In this document: positions 1 to 6,612 of the stretch, in pieces | Layout: each line of letters opens with the position of its first letter | Numbering within the stretch: position 1 is the first letter of the stretch | Assembly (NCBI GenBank): GCA_965601975.1 | Contig: OZ271856.1 | Coordinates: 3,038,001 to 3,102,000 of the forward strand | Length of the DNA: 64,000 nucleotides | Reading direction: 5' to 3' | DNA from: JANQIO01 sp965601975 | GTDB taxonomy: Bacteria; Pseudomonadota; Gammaproteobacteria; Pseudomonadales; Halieaceae | The notes under the pieces: model-generated | What the model was told of the DNA's origin: nothing | Database searches by the model: none | What the model saw: only the letters and a program-made list of their open reading frames with translations | Position numbers and translations under genes: made by a program

Positions 1-113
1 GTCACTCTGATTTGCATATACCACCGCACGTATCAGGGTTAATGAGCAGAGTATAAGCCAGCCATCCGGTACGACTCAGCTTCAGGGCTGCACAGCTTCA
101 TCTTTTGGTGTAT

Positions 114-138
114 ATTTGACTATATCACGTCATTTGAC
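114..138 (+). promoter_or_regulatory. Direct-repeat operator candidate upstream of the Xre/RES pair
   Basis: ATTTGAC occurs at 114-120 and again at 132-138, an 18-bp period, and GTCA at 129-132 makes an inverted half-site against TGAC. The repeats lie just before the ribosome binding site GAGGA and the ATG at 154. Xre/MbcA-type antitoxins normally repress their own promoter, so this is the likely autoregulatory site; the assignment is inference. The rest of positions 1-153 shows no coding signal. Confidence 0.4.
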
Positions 139-153
139 GAATGTGAGGACGCT

Positions 154-522
154 ATGGAGCTGGTACAACCCGCCATCGAAGACCAGGCCCTGGTCACCAA
201 AGCGGCCCTGAACGCGGCCGCGGAGCTGGGCATCAACAACCGCCAGCTGGCGGCCATGCTGGGTGTGTCCGCTTCCAAGCTGGACCGGGCCCGGGGTGAG
301 CGCACCAGCTTCAGCGCCAAGGACTATGAATTGGCCCTGCTGCTGATCCGCATCTACCGCGCCCTCTACGCCATTCTCGGCGGCAACCAGGCCCAGATGC
401 AGCACTGGCTGGTCACCCCCAACAGCCATTTGCAGGAGCAGGCGCCCCTGGCGCAAATGCAGCGGCTCGAGGGCATCGTACTGGTGATGCGCTACCTCGA
501 CGCGATGCGTGGACGCCTCTGA
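154..522 (+). CDS. Xre/MbcA/ParS-type antitoxin of a RES toxin pair
   Basis: This 122-residue protein should neutralise the RES toxin encoded next to it and repress the shared promoter. The N-terminal half carries a helix-turn-helix (NNRQLAAMLGVSASKLDRA, about residues 28-46). The C-terminal half resembles the MbcA/ParS toxin-binding domain, with the IRIYRALYAILGG and MQHWL stretches typical of DUF2384 antitoxins. The length fits the family. A GAGGA ribosome binding site lies 7 bases before the ATG. Its 3' end overlaps the next gene by 14 bp, the usual arrangement for co-translated toxin-antitoxin genes. The overlap and toxin identity make the call strong. Confidence 0.85.
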   Translation: MELVQPAIEDQALVTKAALNAAAELGINNRQLAAMLGVSASKLDRARGERTSFSAKDYELALLLIRIYRALYAILGGNQAQMQHWLVTPNSHLQEQAPLAQMQRLEGIVLVMRYLDAMRGRL

Positions 523-1246
523 ACTCGCGGCGCTGGCGGCGCCTCACCAATCGGACGCCTGGCGGGTGGTGGAAACCCAGGAGATTGCCGCCACCGCCGC
601 CATCACCGCCAGCGCGGCAGAGCAATCCCGCCTGGAGGAGCTGCTGGAAGCCTCCAAACCGGCGCTGGCGCCGGACCTGGCGCGGCTGTCCTACCTGCTG
701 TTCACGCCCTTCCGCTACCCGCCCCTGCGCTACGGTTCGCGCTTTGGCAGCGAATTTGAACGGGGTATTTTCTATGGCGCGCTGGAACTGGCCACCGCTT
801 TCGCAGAATCCGCGGTATACCTGTGGCTGTTCCGCGCAGGCCCCGTGGACCTCGGCCCGCTGGAGGTGATCCGCGACCAGCGCTCCAGCTACCGGGTGCC
901 GGTCGCGACCCCGCTGGGCCTGGATATCCGGGAGTCCGCGTTTGTCGACGTGCGCGGCGAATTGACCCGCCGGGATGACTGGGGAGCGCCCCAGCGCTTC
1001 GGCAGGGACGCCCGGGACGTCGGCGTGCAGGCCATCTGGTACCCCTCCTGCCGCTACGCCGGGACCAACCTTGCGGTCCTCGATCCGGCCGCACTGGCGG
1101 CCAATCGCGAAAGCGACGTCCAGGCCTGGAATCTGCGCCTGGACAGCGAACGCTGCTGGTTTGGCTCACAAACCCGGGGCGACAGCCACGAGTTCACGTT
1201 CGACCAGTTCGCCGACAACGGCGCCATCCCCCACCCCGCGCTCTGA
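509..1246 (+). CDS. RES-domain toxin (NAD+-targeting family)
   Basis: This 245-residue protein contains a RES domain, a fold whose characterised members degrade NAD+ or ADP-ribosylate host proteins and so arrest growth. The SRFG stretch (about 77-80) and the FYGALELATAFAE helix (88-100) match the conserved arginine, tyrosine and glutamate positions of the family. RES toxins are usually 150-240 residues, so this one has a modest N-terminal extension of about 50 residues rich in alanine and glutamate. It overlaps the antitoxin gene by 14 bp in another frame, implying translational coupling. The enzymatic activity is inferred from the family. Confidence 0.85.
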   Translation: MDASELAALAAPHQSDAWRVVETQEIAATAAITASAAEQSRLEELLEASKPALAPDLARLSYLLFTPFRYPPLRYGSRFGSEFERGIFYGALELATAFAESAVYLWLFRAGPVDLGPLEVIRDQRSSYRVPVATPLGLDIRESAFVDVRGELTRRDDWGAPQRFGRDARDVGVQAIWYPSCRYAGTNLAVLDPAALAANRESDVQAWNLRLDSERCWFGSQTRGDSHEFTFDQFADNGAIPHPAL

Positions 1247-1338
1247 GGCGCCGCCGGCACACAGGATGGCGTGTCCCGCCATACTGGCAAACCCCCTGAA
1301 TCTCCATAGTAGTGCTGTGAAAACTACTGGAGACCACC

Positions 1339-1884
1339 TTGGTTGCACTACAGCAGTGGGGAATCGTCGGATCAGCCGCGTTGGCGGGCCTGGCGCTTGT
1401 CTCGGGGATTTTCTGGGCACGACGCAAGCGGAGAACGCCCAGGGGCAAGACCGTGCGGGTCCGCAAAGTCCTGGACGGGGATACGGTCATCGTGTCGACG
1501 GGATTGAGAACGCTCACCCTGCGGCTCGGCTCGATCGATTGCCCGGAAAACGGCCAACCCTGGGGCGACACTGCCAAGTGGGGCCTGGTCAAGCTGATCG
1601 GCGGCAAGCGCGTGCGAACGCAGATTCACAGCCGGGACATTCACGGCCGCTATATCGCCACCCTCTGGGTCAGTCGCAGCGGTGGGCGCGAGTGGACCAA
1701 CGTCAATGCACGCATGGTCCTGCTGGGGCACGCCTGGGTTTATCACCGCTACACCGACCACCTCAGCCTGAAGGACTACCAGGAGCTGGTTCGCATGGAG
1801 CGCTGGGCCATGCGCAAGCGCGTCGGCCTCTGGCGCACCAACAATCCCATCCCACCCTGGGTGTGGCGCAAGCCGTCCAGCTGA
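1339..1884 (+). CDS. Membrane-anchored thermonuclease-like (SNase) protein
   Basis: This 181-residue protein has one N-terminal transmembrane segment (about residues 7-25) followed by RRKRR and an SNase-like OB-fold. The segments LDGDTVIV, LRLGSIDCPENGQPWG and HGRYIATLW correspond to the calcium-binding aspartate, the first catalytic arginine and the second arginine region of staphylococcal nuclease homologues. The positive residues after the helix predict an N-in topology that would leave the nuclease domain cytoplasmic; a cleaved signal would make it periplasmic. The start is a TTG with GGAG six bases upstream. An AGTAGT/ACTACT inverted repeat lies just before it. DNase activity is a family inference. 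Confidence 0.75.
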   Translation: MVALQQWGIVGSAALAGLALVSGIFWARRKRRTPRGKTVRVRKVLDGDTVIVSTGLRTLTLRLGSIDCPENGQPWGDTAKWGLVKLIGGKRVRTQIHSRDIHGRYIATLWVSRSGGREWTNVNARMVLLGHAWVYHRYTDHLSLKDYQELVRMERWAMRKRVGLWRTNNPIPPWVWRKPSS

Positions 1885-1894
1885 TGTCGCCGCT

Positions 1895-2410
1895 TCAGGC
1901 GCCGCCTTCGATGTCGGGATGCAACATCGCCATGTGGAATACATCCCGGTAGTAACCGTCGATCAGCCGCGCGCAGCGCAGCCGTCCCTCATGCTCGAAG
2001 CCCATGGACTCGTAGAGCGCAACGGCCCGCGTGTTGTTCGTGAACACCTCCAGCTCGATGCGCTTGAGCCCCATGTTCCAGCCGTGATCGATGACCGCCT
2101 GCAGCAGGCGGCGGCCGATACCCTGCCCCCGGTAGCCCTCCGCGACACCCATTCCCAGGCTGCCGGTGTGGCGGGTGGAGGCCCGCCTGCCGATGGCCAG
2201 GTCTGCCCAACCGATAAGCTCTCCCCCCCGTTCGGCGACATACTGCGGGTGACCCTGGTTGATATTTCCCATCACAAACTCGCGGGTCTGCTCCATGGGC
2301 GGCGCTTCCAGCGTGGCCAGGTACTTCCTTTCCCGGGCAACGCTGTCCAGCAGTCCGTGGAAGGCGTCCACGTCGCGGGGCTCGATATGCCTGATCTTCA
2401 CTTCATCCAT
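1895..2410 (-). CDS. GNAT family N-acetyltransferase
   Basis: This 171-residue protein is a single GNAT domain that transfers an acetyl group from acetyl-CoA to an amine. Motif A, the acetyl-CoA pyrophosphate loop, is seen in GMGVAEGYRGQGIGRRLL (about residues 86-103). The C-terminal NTRAVALYESMGFEHEGRLR is the motif B region, and its ALYES..F.. E pattern resembles L-amino-acid and ribosomal-protein acetyltransferases. Length is normal. It stands alone, convergent with the nuclease gene and divergent from the Hsp20 gene. The substrate cannot be told from sequence. Confidence 0.85.
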   Translation of the reverse strand: MDEVKIRHIEPRDVDAFHGLLDSVARERKYLATLEAPPMEQTREFVMGNINQGHPQYVAERGGELIGWADLAIGRRASTRHTGSLGMGVAEGYRGQGIGRRLLQAVIDHGWNMGLKRIELEVFTNNTRAVALYESMGFEHEGRLRCARLIDGYYRDVFHMAMLHPDIEGGA

Positions 2411-2462
2411 GTGCCGGTTCCCGGTGACCTCGCTGGCGCTGCAAACGACTTTTTACCCAGCT

Positions 2463-2490
2463 CTTGAAATACGCGTTTGCGTCCCAATCT
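2463..2490 (+). promoter_or_regulatory. Sigma-32 heat-shock promoter
   Basis: CTTGAA at 2463-2468 and CCCAATCT at 2483-2490 are separated by 14 bp. They closely match the sigma-32 consensus (CTTGAA, 11-16 bp, CCCCATnT). The next gene encodes an IbpA-type small heat-shock protein, a classical sigma-32 target, which strongly supports the call. Confidence 0.8.
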
Positions 2491-2498
2491 AACAGACT

Positions 2499-2561
2499 GC
2501 GGATGCTCGATGAGGTCCGCAAAAAAAGTATTGCTTTGAACAAGGATATTGAGAGGACACT
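2499..2561 (+). promoter_or_regulatory. ROSE-like RNA thermometer in the hsp20 leader
   Basis: The leader forms a first hairpin (GCGGA 2499-2503 with TCCGC 2516-2520) and a second one pairing 2528-2536 with 2542-2549 around the loop UGAAC. The second stem contains UUGCU opposite AAGGA with an unpaired G at 2533, the hallmark of ROSE thermometers. One caveat: the better-spaced Shine-Dalgarno GAGAGG (2551-2556) lies directly after the stem rather than in it, so masking of the ribosome site would be partly by proximity. Confidence 0.55.
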
Positions 2562-3014
2562 ATGATGAGAAGCGCACTGGATCTTTCACCCCTTTACCGC
2601 TCTGCTATCGGCTTCGACCGCATGGCTCGGTTGCTGGATTCCGCTGTCACCGACAGCAAGCCCAGCTACCCGCCCTACAATGTCGAGCTGGTGGAGGAGA
2701 ACCACTACCGCATCACCATGGCCGTCGCCGGCTTCGGCCAGGACGACCTGGAGATCACCAGCGAGCAAAACACGCTGACCATCCGCGGCCGCCAGAACAG
2801 CGAGGAAGAGCGCAAGTACCTGTACCAGGGTATCGCCGAGCGCAACTTCGAGCGCAAGTTCCAGCTGGACGAGCACGTACGCGTGGTCGATGCACGGCTG
2901 GAGAACGGCCTGCTGCACGTGGAGCTGCGCCGGGAAATTCCCGAAGCGATGAAGCCCCGCACCATCGAAATCAGCAGCGGCGACAGCAACCTGATCGAAC
3001 AGGACGCGGCCTGA
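2562..3014 (+). CDS. ibpA: Small heat-shock protein Hsp20, IbpA type
   Basis: This 150-residue holdase should bind unfolding proteins during heat stress and pass them to DnaK and ClpB. The alpha-crystallin domain spans about residues 35-128, with AVAGFGQDDLEITSEQN and the closing ENGLLHVELRREIP motif typical of IbpA/IbpB. The N-terminal region (LSPLYRSAIGFDRM) also matches IbpA. ATG codons at 2562 and 2565 are both possible; the SD GAGAGG is 5 and 8 bases away. A sigma-32 promoter and a ROSE-like leader precede it, and a GC hairpin follows. It differs from the second Hsp20 at 47.4 kb, which is of the other (non-IbpA) class. Confidence 0.9.
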   Translation: MMRSALDLSPLYRSAIGFDRMARLLDSAVTDSKPSYPPYNVELVEENHYRITMAVAGFGQDDLEITSEQNTLTIRGRQNSEEERKYLYQGIAERNFERKFQLDEHVRVVDARLENGLLHVELRREIPEAMKPRTIEISSGDSNLIEQDAA

Positions 3015-3019
3015 GAATT

Positions 3020-3044
3020 GCGCCGGCGGGCATACCGCCGGCGC
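3020..3044 (+). terminator. GC-rich hairpin after ibpA
   Basis: GCGCCGGCGG at 3020-3029 pairs perfectly with CCGCCGGCGC at 3035-3044 around a 5-nt loop, five bases after the ibpA stop codon. There is no clear U-tract, so it may be a weak terminator or an mRNA 3'-end stabiliser. Confidence 0.5.
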
Positions 3045-3090
3045 CCCACCTGATTTATGCTATGCGGGTAAGCTCAAGGAGTGAACCCGC

Positions 3091-3651
3091 ATGACGCGAC
3101 ACCTCACCTGCCTGCTTGCAGCACTTCTGCTGAGCCCCCTGCTGCACGCCGAAGGCATCGTTCTGGGCGAACCGCTGCCCGACCTGGTCATCAATGAACA
3201 CGGCGAACTGATCCTGGAAGGCGATGACGTCAGCTACCAGCCCTGGCGGCTGCCGGCGGCCTGGGAAAAGATCACCGTGCTGCAGTACATGGCCGGCAGA
3301 ACCACGGCCAGGGACCAGTCCAAGCCCTTCACGGACCAGCTTGAGCCCAACCTGCCTGAGGACAGCTTCAGCGTCACCACCATCATCAATCTCGACGATG
3401 CCCTCTGGGGCACCTCGGGCTTTGTCATGAGCCAGGTGAAGTCGAACAAGCGCAAGTACCCGAAGTCCACTTTCGTGCTGGATGAGAGCGGGACCGGCGC
3501 CGAGACACTCGGCCTCACGCCCAAGGGGGCGGCGGTGGTGATTCTCGATACCGGCGGCACCGTGCTGCATTTCAAGGAAGGGGCCTGGTCAGAGGAGGAA
3601 ATCCAGAGCACCCTGGAGATGATGCGCCAGCACATCGCCAACGGGGAGTGA
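3091..3651 (+). CDS. YtfJ-family periplasmic protein
   Basis: This 186-residue protein begins with a cleavable signal peptide (about residues 1-20, ending LLHA). The mature part has the layout of the YtfJ family, a thioredoxin-like fold: LGEPLPDL near the start, KITVLQYMAGRTTARDQSKP in place of the thioredoxin active-site region, then VTTIINLDDA and KSTFVLDESG. No CxxC pair is present, so a disulfide role is unlikely. Family members are periplasmic with unclear function. It stands alone, tail-to-tail with the SPOR protein gene 10 bp away. Confidence 0.7.
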   Translation: MTRHLTCLLAALLLSPLLHAEGIVLGEPLPDLVINEHGELILEGDDVSYQPWRLPAAWEKITVLQYMAGRTTARDQSKPFTDQLEPNLPEDSFSVTTIINLDDALWGTSGFVMSQVKSNKRKYPKSTFVLDESGTGAETLGLTPKGAAVVILDTGGTVLHFKEGAWSEEEIQSTLEMMRQHIANGE

Positions 3652-3661
3652 GCGCCTGGTA

Positions 3662-4165
3662 CTACTCGCGAAGCACCTGGCGTAAATCCGAGCTGCGGCG
3701 TACCCAGAAGCTGCCGCCGAAATCGCGGCCGGCCCGATCCGCATCCTCCCAGCTCGGGTAGGCACCCAGCAGCAGCACAAACCAGTCTTCATCGTCACGG
3801 CGCGTGGGCACGATAGACAAGCCCGGCAGTGCTAATGCATCCGCCGCACGCTCGGCGGTCTCCCGTTTGCGGTAGGCGCCGACCTGGACAATATAGGGGT
3901 CGTCGACCGCGACCGGCTGCGGCGGCGGTGATGGCTCAACCGGCAATACCACAGCAGGCGGATCCGCACTCTCGGCCGGTTCGGGCTCTGTTTCAGTCTC
4001 GGCTTCAGGTTCAGCGACAGGGGGCGGCACAGGCTCCTGCGCCGGGGCGGGCGGTGGTGGGATCGCTTCGACGGGTCTGGCGCGGCACTGCCACATTCCC
4101 GCTTCTTCTTCGCATTGCCAGTCGCCGCCGGCCAGGGCGACTACCAGCATCCATATGGCTGGCAA
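3662..4165 (-). CDS. SPOR-domain envelope protein
   Basis: This 167-residue protein has a short hydrophobic N-terminus, two cysteine-containing segments (WQCEEEAGMWQC), a proline/glutamate-rich linker (about residues 30-85) and a C-terminal SPOR domain starting at YIVQVGAY (about 91). SPOR domains bind denuded glycan strands of peptidoglycan, usually at the division septum. The low-complexity linker would span the periplasm. It lies 40 bp downstream of the small lipoprotein gene on the same strand and may be the last gene of that operon. Whether the N-terminus is cleaved or anchored is unclear. Confidence 0.7.
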   Translation of the reverse strand: MPAIWMLVVALAGGDWQCEEEAGMWQCRARPVEAIPPPPAPAQEPVPPPVAEPEAETETEPEPAESADPPAVVLPVEPSPPPQPVAVDDPYIVQVGAYRKRETAERAADALALPGLSIVPTRRDDEDWFVLLLGAYPSWEDADRAGRDFGGSFWVRRSSDLRQVLRE

Positions 4166-4205
4166 GGGGTTCTCCGGCCCGGAAAACCCCCATTGTAGGT
4201 CAGCT

Positions 4206-5222
4206 CTACAGTAAGTTCAGCCAGGCCTCGAAGTCGTCGTACTCGGGGTCTGTCGTGCGGAGAACCGCTCCCCCGCCATGAGTGCGCGTGCCATTGACCT
4301 TCTCCAGGACATAATCCGCACCCTGTGTGTTCACCAGGTTGCGAAAGTTCTGGGTGTTCTTCCCGACATAGTCCGGATCAGACAAGGGCGCCAACTTGTT
4401 GTTGGACCCGTTACCTGAGCCGTTGGGCTGGTGGCAGACCTGGCAGTTGTTCGCCTCTATCACGAGTGCAGAGATGGTGTTCTCGTATTGCTTCTCCGCC
4501 ACCACGTTGGGGGCGTTGGTGCTGTACAGGCTGCGCGACAGCAGGTTCAGCATGGACTCGGCTTCACCGGTAGCGATGGCGCTCGCCAGGGTGTTGAGGT
4601 CGTCGACCTGGGCAGGCAACGTGGAGTCCGTGTTGAAGTAGCGGTTGGCGCCCAGCACGTCGTCGTAGTCCACGCTGCCGCTGTTGTTGGTGTCACCCAC
4701 CAGGTCCGGCGCCAGTTCGTCCAGCGCCTGCTGCAGTTCCGCGTCGCTGAGCTCGTCCAGGTAGTCGGCCACAAAGCGGTAGGCGCTCTCGGTCATGGGA
4801 CTCACGGCAAAGCCGGCGCTGCCATTCAGCAGCTCGCCCCTCACAATGGCGCGGAGCGTCCCGGCCACCTGGGTCCCGGTGTCGCTGTCGGTGGTGCCGT
4901 CCTGGTTCACATCGAAGTCCTGGCCGCCGCTGGCTACCATGACGTACCAGGTATCCTCCCCGAAATCGCCGTTCTTCGGGAAGACATGCTTGCCGAGCTT
5001 GCGCATGCGGCGCGCCTCGCTGGACGTATCCCACTCGGCCTGGCCCTCGTTGGCGATGATGCTGTCGCGGCTGGCGGTGCCGTTGGGGACGCTGTACACC
5101 TCGGTTCCGTCCAGGGTCGTCACCGTGATATCAGCGCCGCCCACCGGGCCGTGGTTGATCACCTGCTTACAGGCGCCAAGTCCCATTATCAACGCCACTG
5201 CTATGGCCCACTTGGATTTCAT
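4206..5222 (-). CDS. Lipoprotein with CxxCH motif, homologous to the N-terminus of the large lipoprotein upstream
   Basis: This 338-residue lipoprotein has the lipobox LGAC after a short signal sequence. I place the start at the ATG at 5222 because AAGGGGAG lies 4 bases before it; an in-frame ATG 15 bases upstream would put that SD inside the coding region. The body contains DITVTTLDGTEVY, MRKLGKHVF, a dockerin-like calcium loop (DTNNSGSVDYDD) and CQVCH near residue 259, a haem c attachment motif. Its whole length aligns by eye with about the first 330 residues of the 993-residue lipoprotein two genes upstream, including the CxxCH position. It probably works with the DUF1501 protein encoded between them. 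Function unknown. Confidence 0.7.
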   Translation of the reverse strand: MKSKWAIAVALIMGLGACKQVINHGPVGGADITVTTLDGTEVYSVPNGTASRDSIIANEGQAEWDTSSEARRMRKLGKHVFPKNGDFGEDTWYVMVASGGQDFDVNQDGTTDSDTGTQVAGTLRAIVRGELLNGSAGFAVSPMTESAYRFVADYLDELSDAELQQALDELAPDLVGDTNNSGSVDYDDVLGANRYFNTDSTLPAQVDDLNTLASAIATGEAESMLNLLSRSLYSTNAPNVVAEKQYENTISALVIEANNCQVCHQPNGSGNGSNNKLAPLSDPDYVGKNTQNFRNLVNTQGADYVLEKVNGTRTHGGGAVLRTTDPEYDDFEAWLNLL

Positions 5223-5310
5223 GTTTCTCCCCTTCATTGGTCTGTGAATGACGCTGGCGAATTCTTGTTGCGGGGGCCGGGTCGGCCCTCGCCCTGGTGG
5301 GTTCGCTCCG

Positions 5311-6600
5311 TCAGCTGAAAAAGTTCATGGTCTCCCCGGTGTTGATGGGGAAGGACAGCGCATTGGGGTGCAGGTCGACACCGGCCAGCTCCCGCATGGC
5401 GCGCTGCACGTCGCCGGGGTAGATATGGCGGCCATTGGCCTCGTCCACCTGCAGCGTCGTGGGATTGATGTTGTAGGCAAAATGGAACTCCGAGGTCGAG
5501 CCGATTACGCGATTCCCCCAGGGGGCATTCTTCTGCATGAAGATCGCGGAGCCGATCGGCCAGTGATCCTTGCCGTTGGAACTGTTGTACACCGGGGTAC
5601 GGCCGAAGTCGGAGCCGATGAACACCGTCAGGCGATCCGCCAGGCCCAGCAACTCGGCCTGCTCCCACAGGTAGTCGATGCCCTCAGTCAGGTGCTGCAG
5701 GGCAGGCTCGTGGTCCGCGTCGTGATTCTGGTGGGTATCGAAGCCGGGTACCAGCAGGTCCGCCGACATGCTCACGCCGGCCTGGAAGGCCAGCAGCGAA
5801 ACCTGGGCCTGGCGCAGGAAGGTGGAGCGCTCGCCCTGGACGATTTCGGTCTCTTCCTGCAATTCGTCGCTGCTGGGCAGCAGCTCGGCAAAGGCACTGA
5901 GCTGGTCGCGGCTCAGGCGCGCCTGGTAGTAGGTCTCCATGCCGTGCAGCTGGCGTGGGGTCAGGCCCTCCTGGGCCATCATGTCCTGCAGTCGCGCGAG
6001 CTGGTAGGCCTTGATGCGATCCAGGTCTTCCTGGTGGCGGTAGTTGTTGTCCGGGTTCCAGGCGGTGACGTTGCCGAGGATCAGGTCACGCAGGCCATCC
6101 GGGTTGTTGAGCGTGGTGTAGCGCACCAGGCCCGCGGTCTCCTGGTAGCCGCCGGCGCTGACAAAGCCCATGGGCAGCTCCGCGCCGTAGGCGCTGGCCG
6201 CCAGCGCGGTCACCGTGGGATAGCCCTCTGACAGGCGCCCGCTCCAGGTGTGGGTCACACCGGCACTGTGCGAGTTGGTCTGGGCATCGATGCCGTTGAT
6301 GACCATCATGTAGTCCCGGTACTTCTCGAAGAAGGCGGCGTTGCCGGCGAATGGCGCATACTGGATATTGCCGGTCTGCTGGATTTCGCCGGTGTTGGCC
6401 CAGGTGTTGATCGGCTCTTCACCGGGCTGGTTGACCTTGGGGTCGCAGAAGCTGGTCACGTCCCAGCCGCCCTCCACCTGGATGGTGACATAGAGCTGGC
6501 CGCTGTAACCCTCGGTCTGCGCGTAGGTGCGGAACGCCGCGGGCAGGGTGGCGCCGATGGCGGACCATCCGGCGAGTTTCAGTAGATCACGTCGCTTCAT
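5311..6600 (-). CDS. DUF1501 family protein, Tat-exported
   Basis: This 429-residue protein starts with a twin-arginine signal (MKRRDLLKLAGWSAIG), so it is folded in the cytoplasm before export. The body is DUF1501, a sulfatase/alkaline-phosphatase-like fold. Visible landmarks are IQVEGGWDVTSFCDP, HSAGVTHTWSG, PGFDTHQNHD and the GSDFGRTPVYNSSNGKDHW segment that resembles metal-ligand regions of the superfamily. Length is typical. The SD AGGGGAGG precedes the ATG. DUF1501 genes are commonly paired with DUF1592/DUF1588 cytochrome-like proteins, as here. Biochemical activity is not established for the family. Confidence 0.85.
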   Translation of the reverse strand: MKRRDLLKLAGWSAIGATLPAAFRTYAQTEGYSGQLYVTIQVEGGWDVTSFCDPKVNQPGEEPINTWANTGEIQQTGNIQYAPFAGNAAFFEKYRDYMMVINGIDAQTNSHSAGVTHTWSGRLSEGYPTVTALAASAYGAELPMGFVSAGGYQETAGLVRYTTLNNPDGLRDLILGNVTAWNPDNNYRHQEDLDRIKAYQLARLQDMMAQEGLTPRQLHGMETYYQARLSRDQLSAFAELLPSSDELQEETEIVQGERSTFLRQAQVSLLAFQAGVSMSADLLVPGFDTHQNHDADHEPALQHLTEGIDYLWEQAELLGLADRLTVFIGSDFGRTPVYNSSNGKDHWPIGSAIFMQKNAPWGNRVIGSTSEFHFAYNINPTTLQVDEANGRHIYPGDVQRAMRELAGVDLHPNALSFPINTGETMNFFS

Positions 6601-6612
6601 GCCTGCCCTCCC

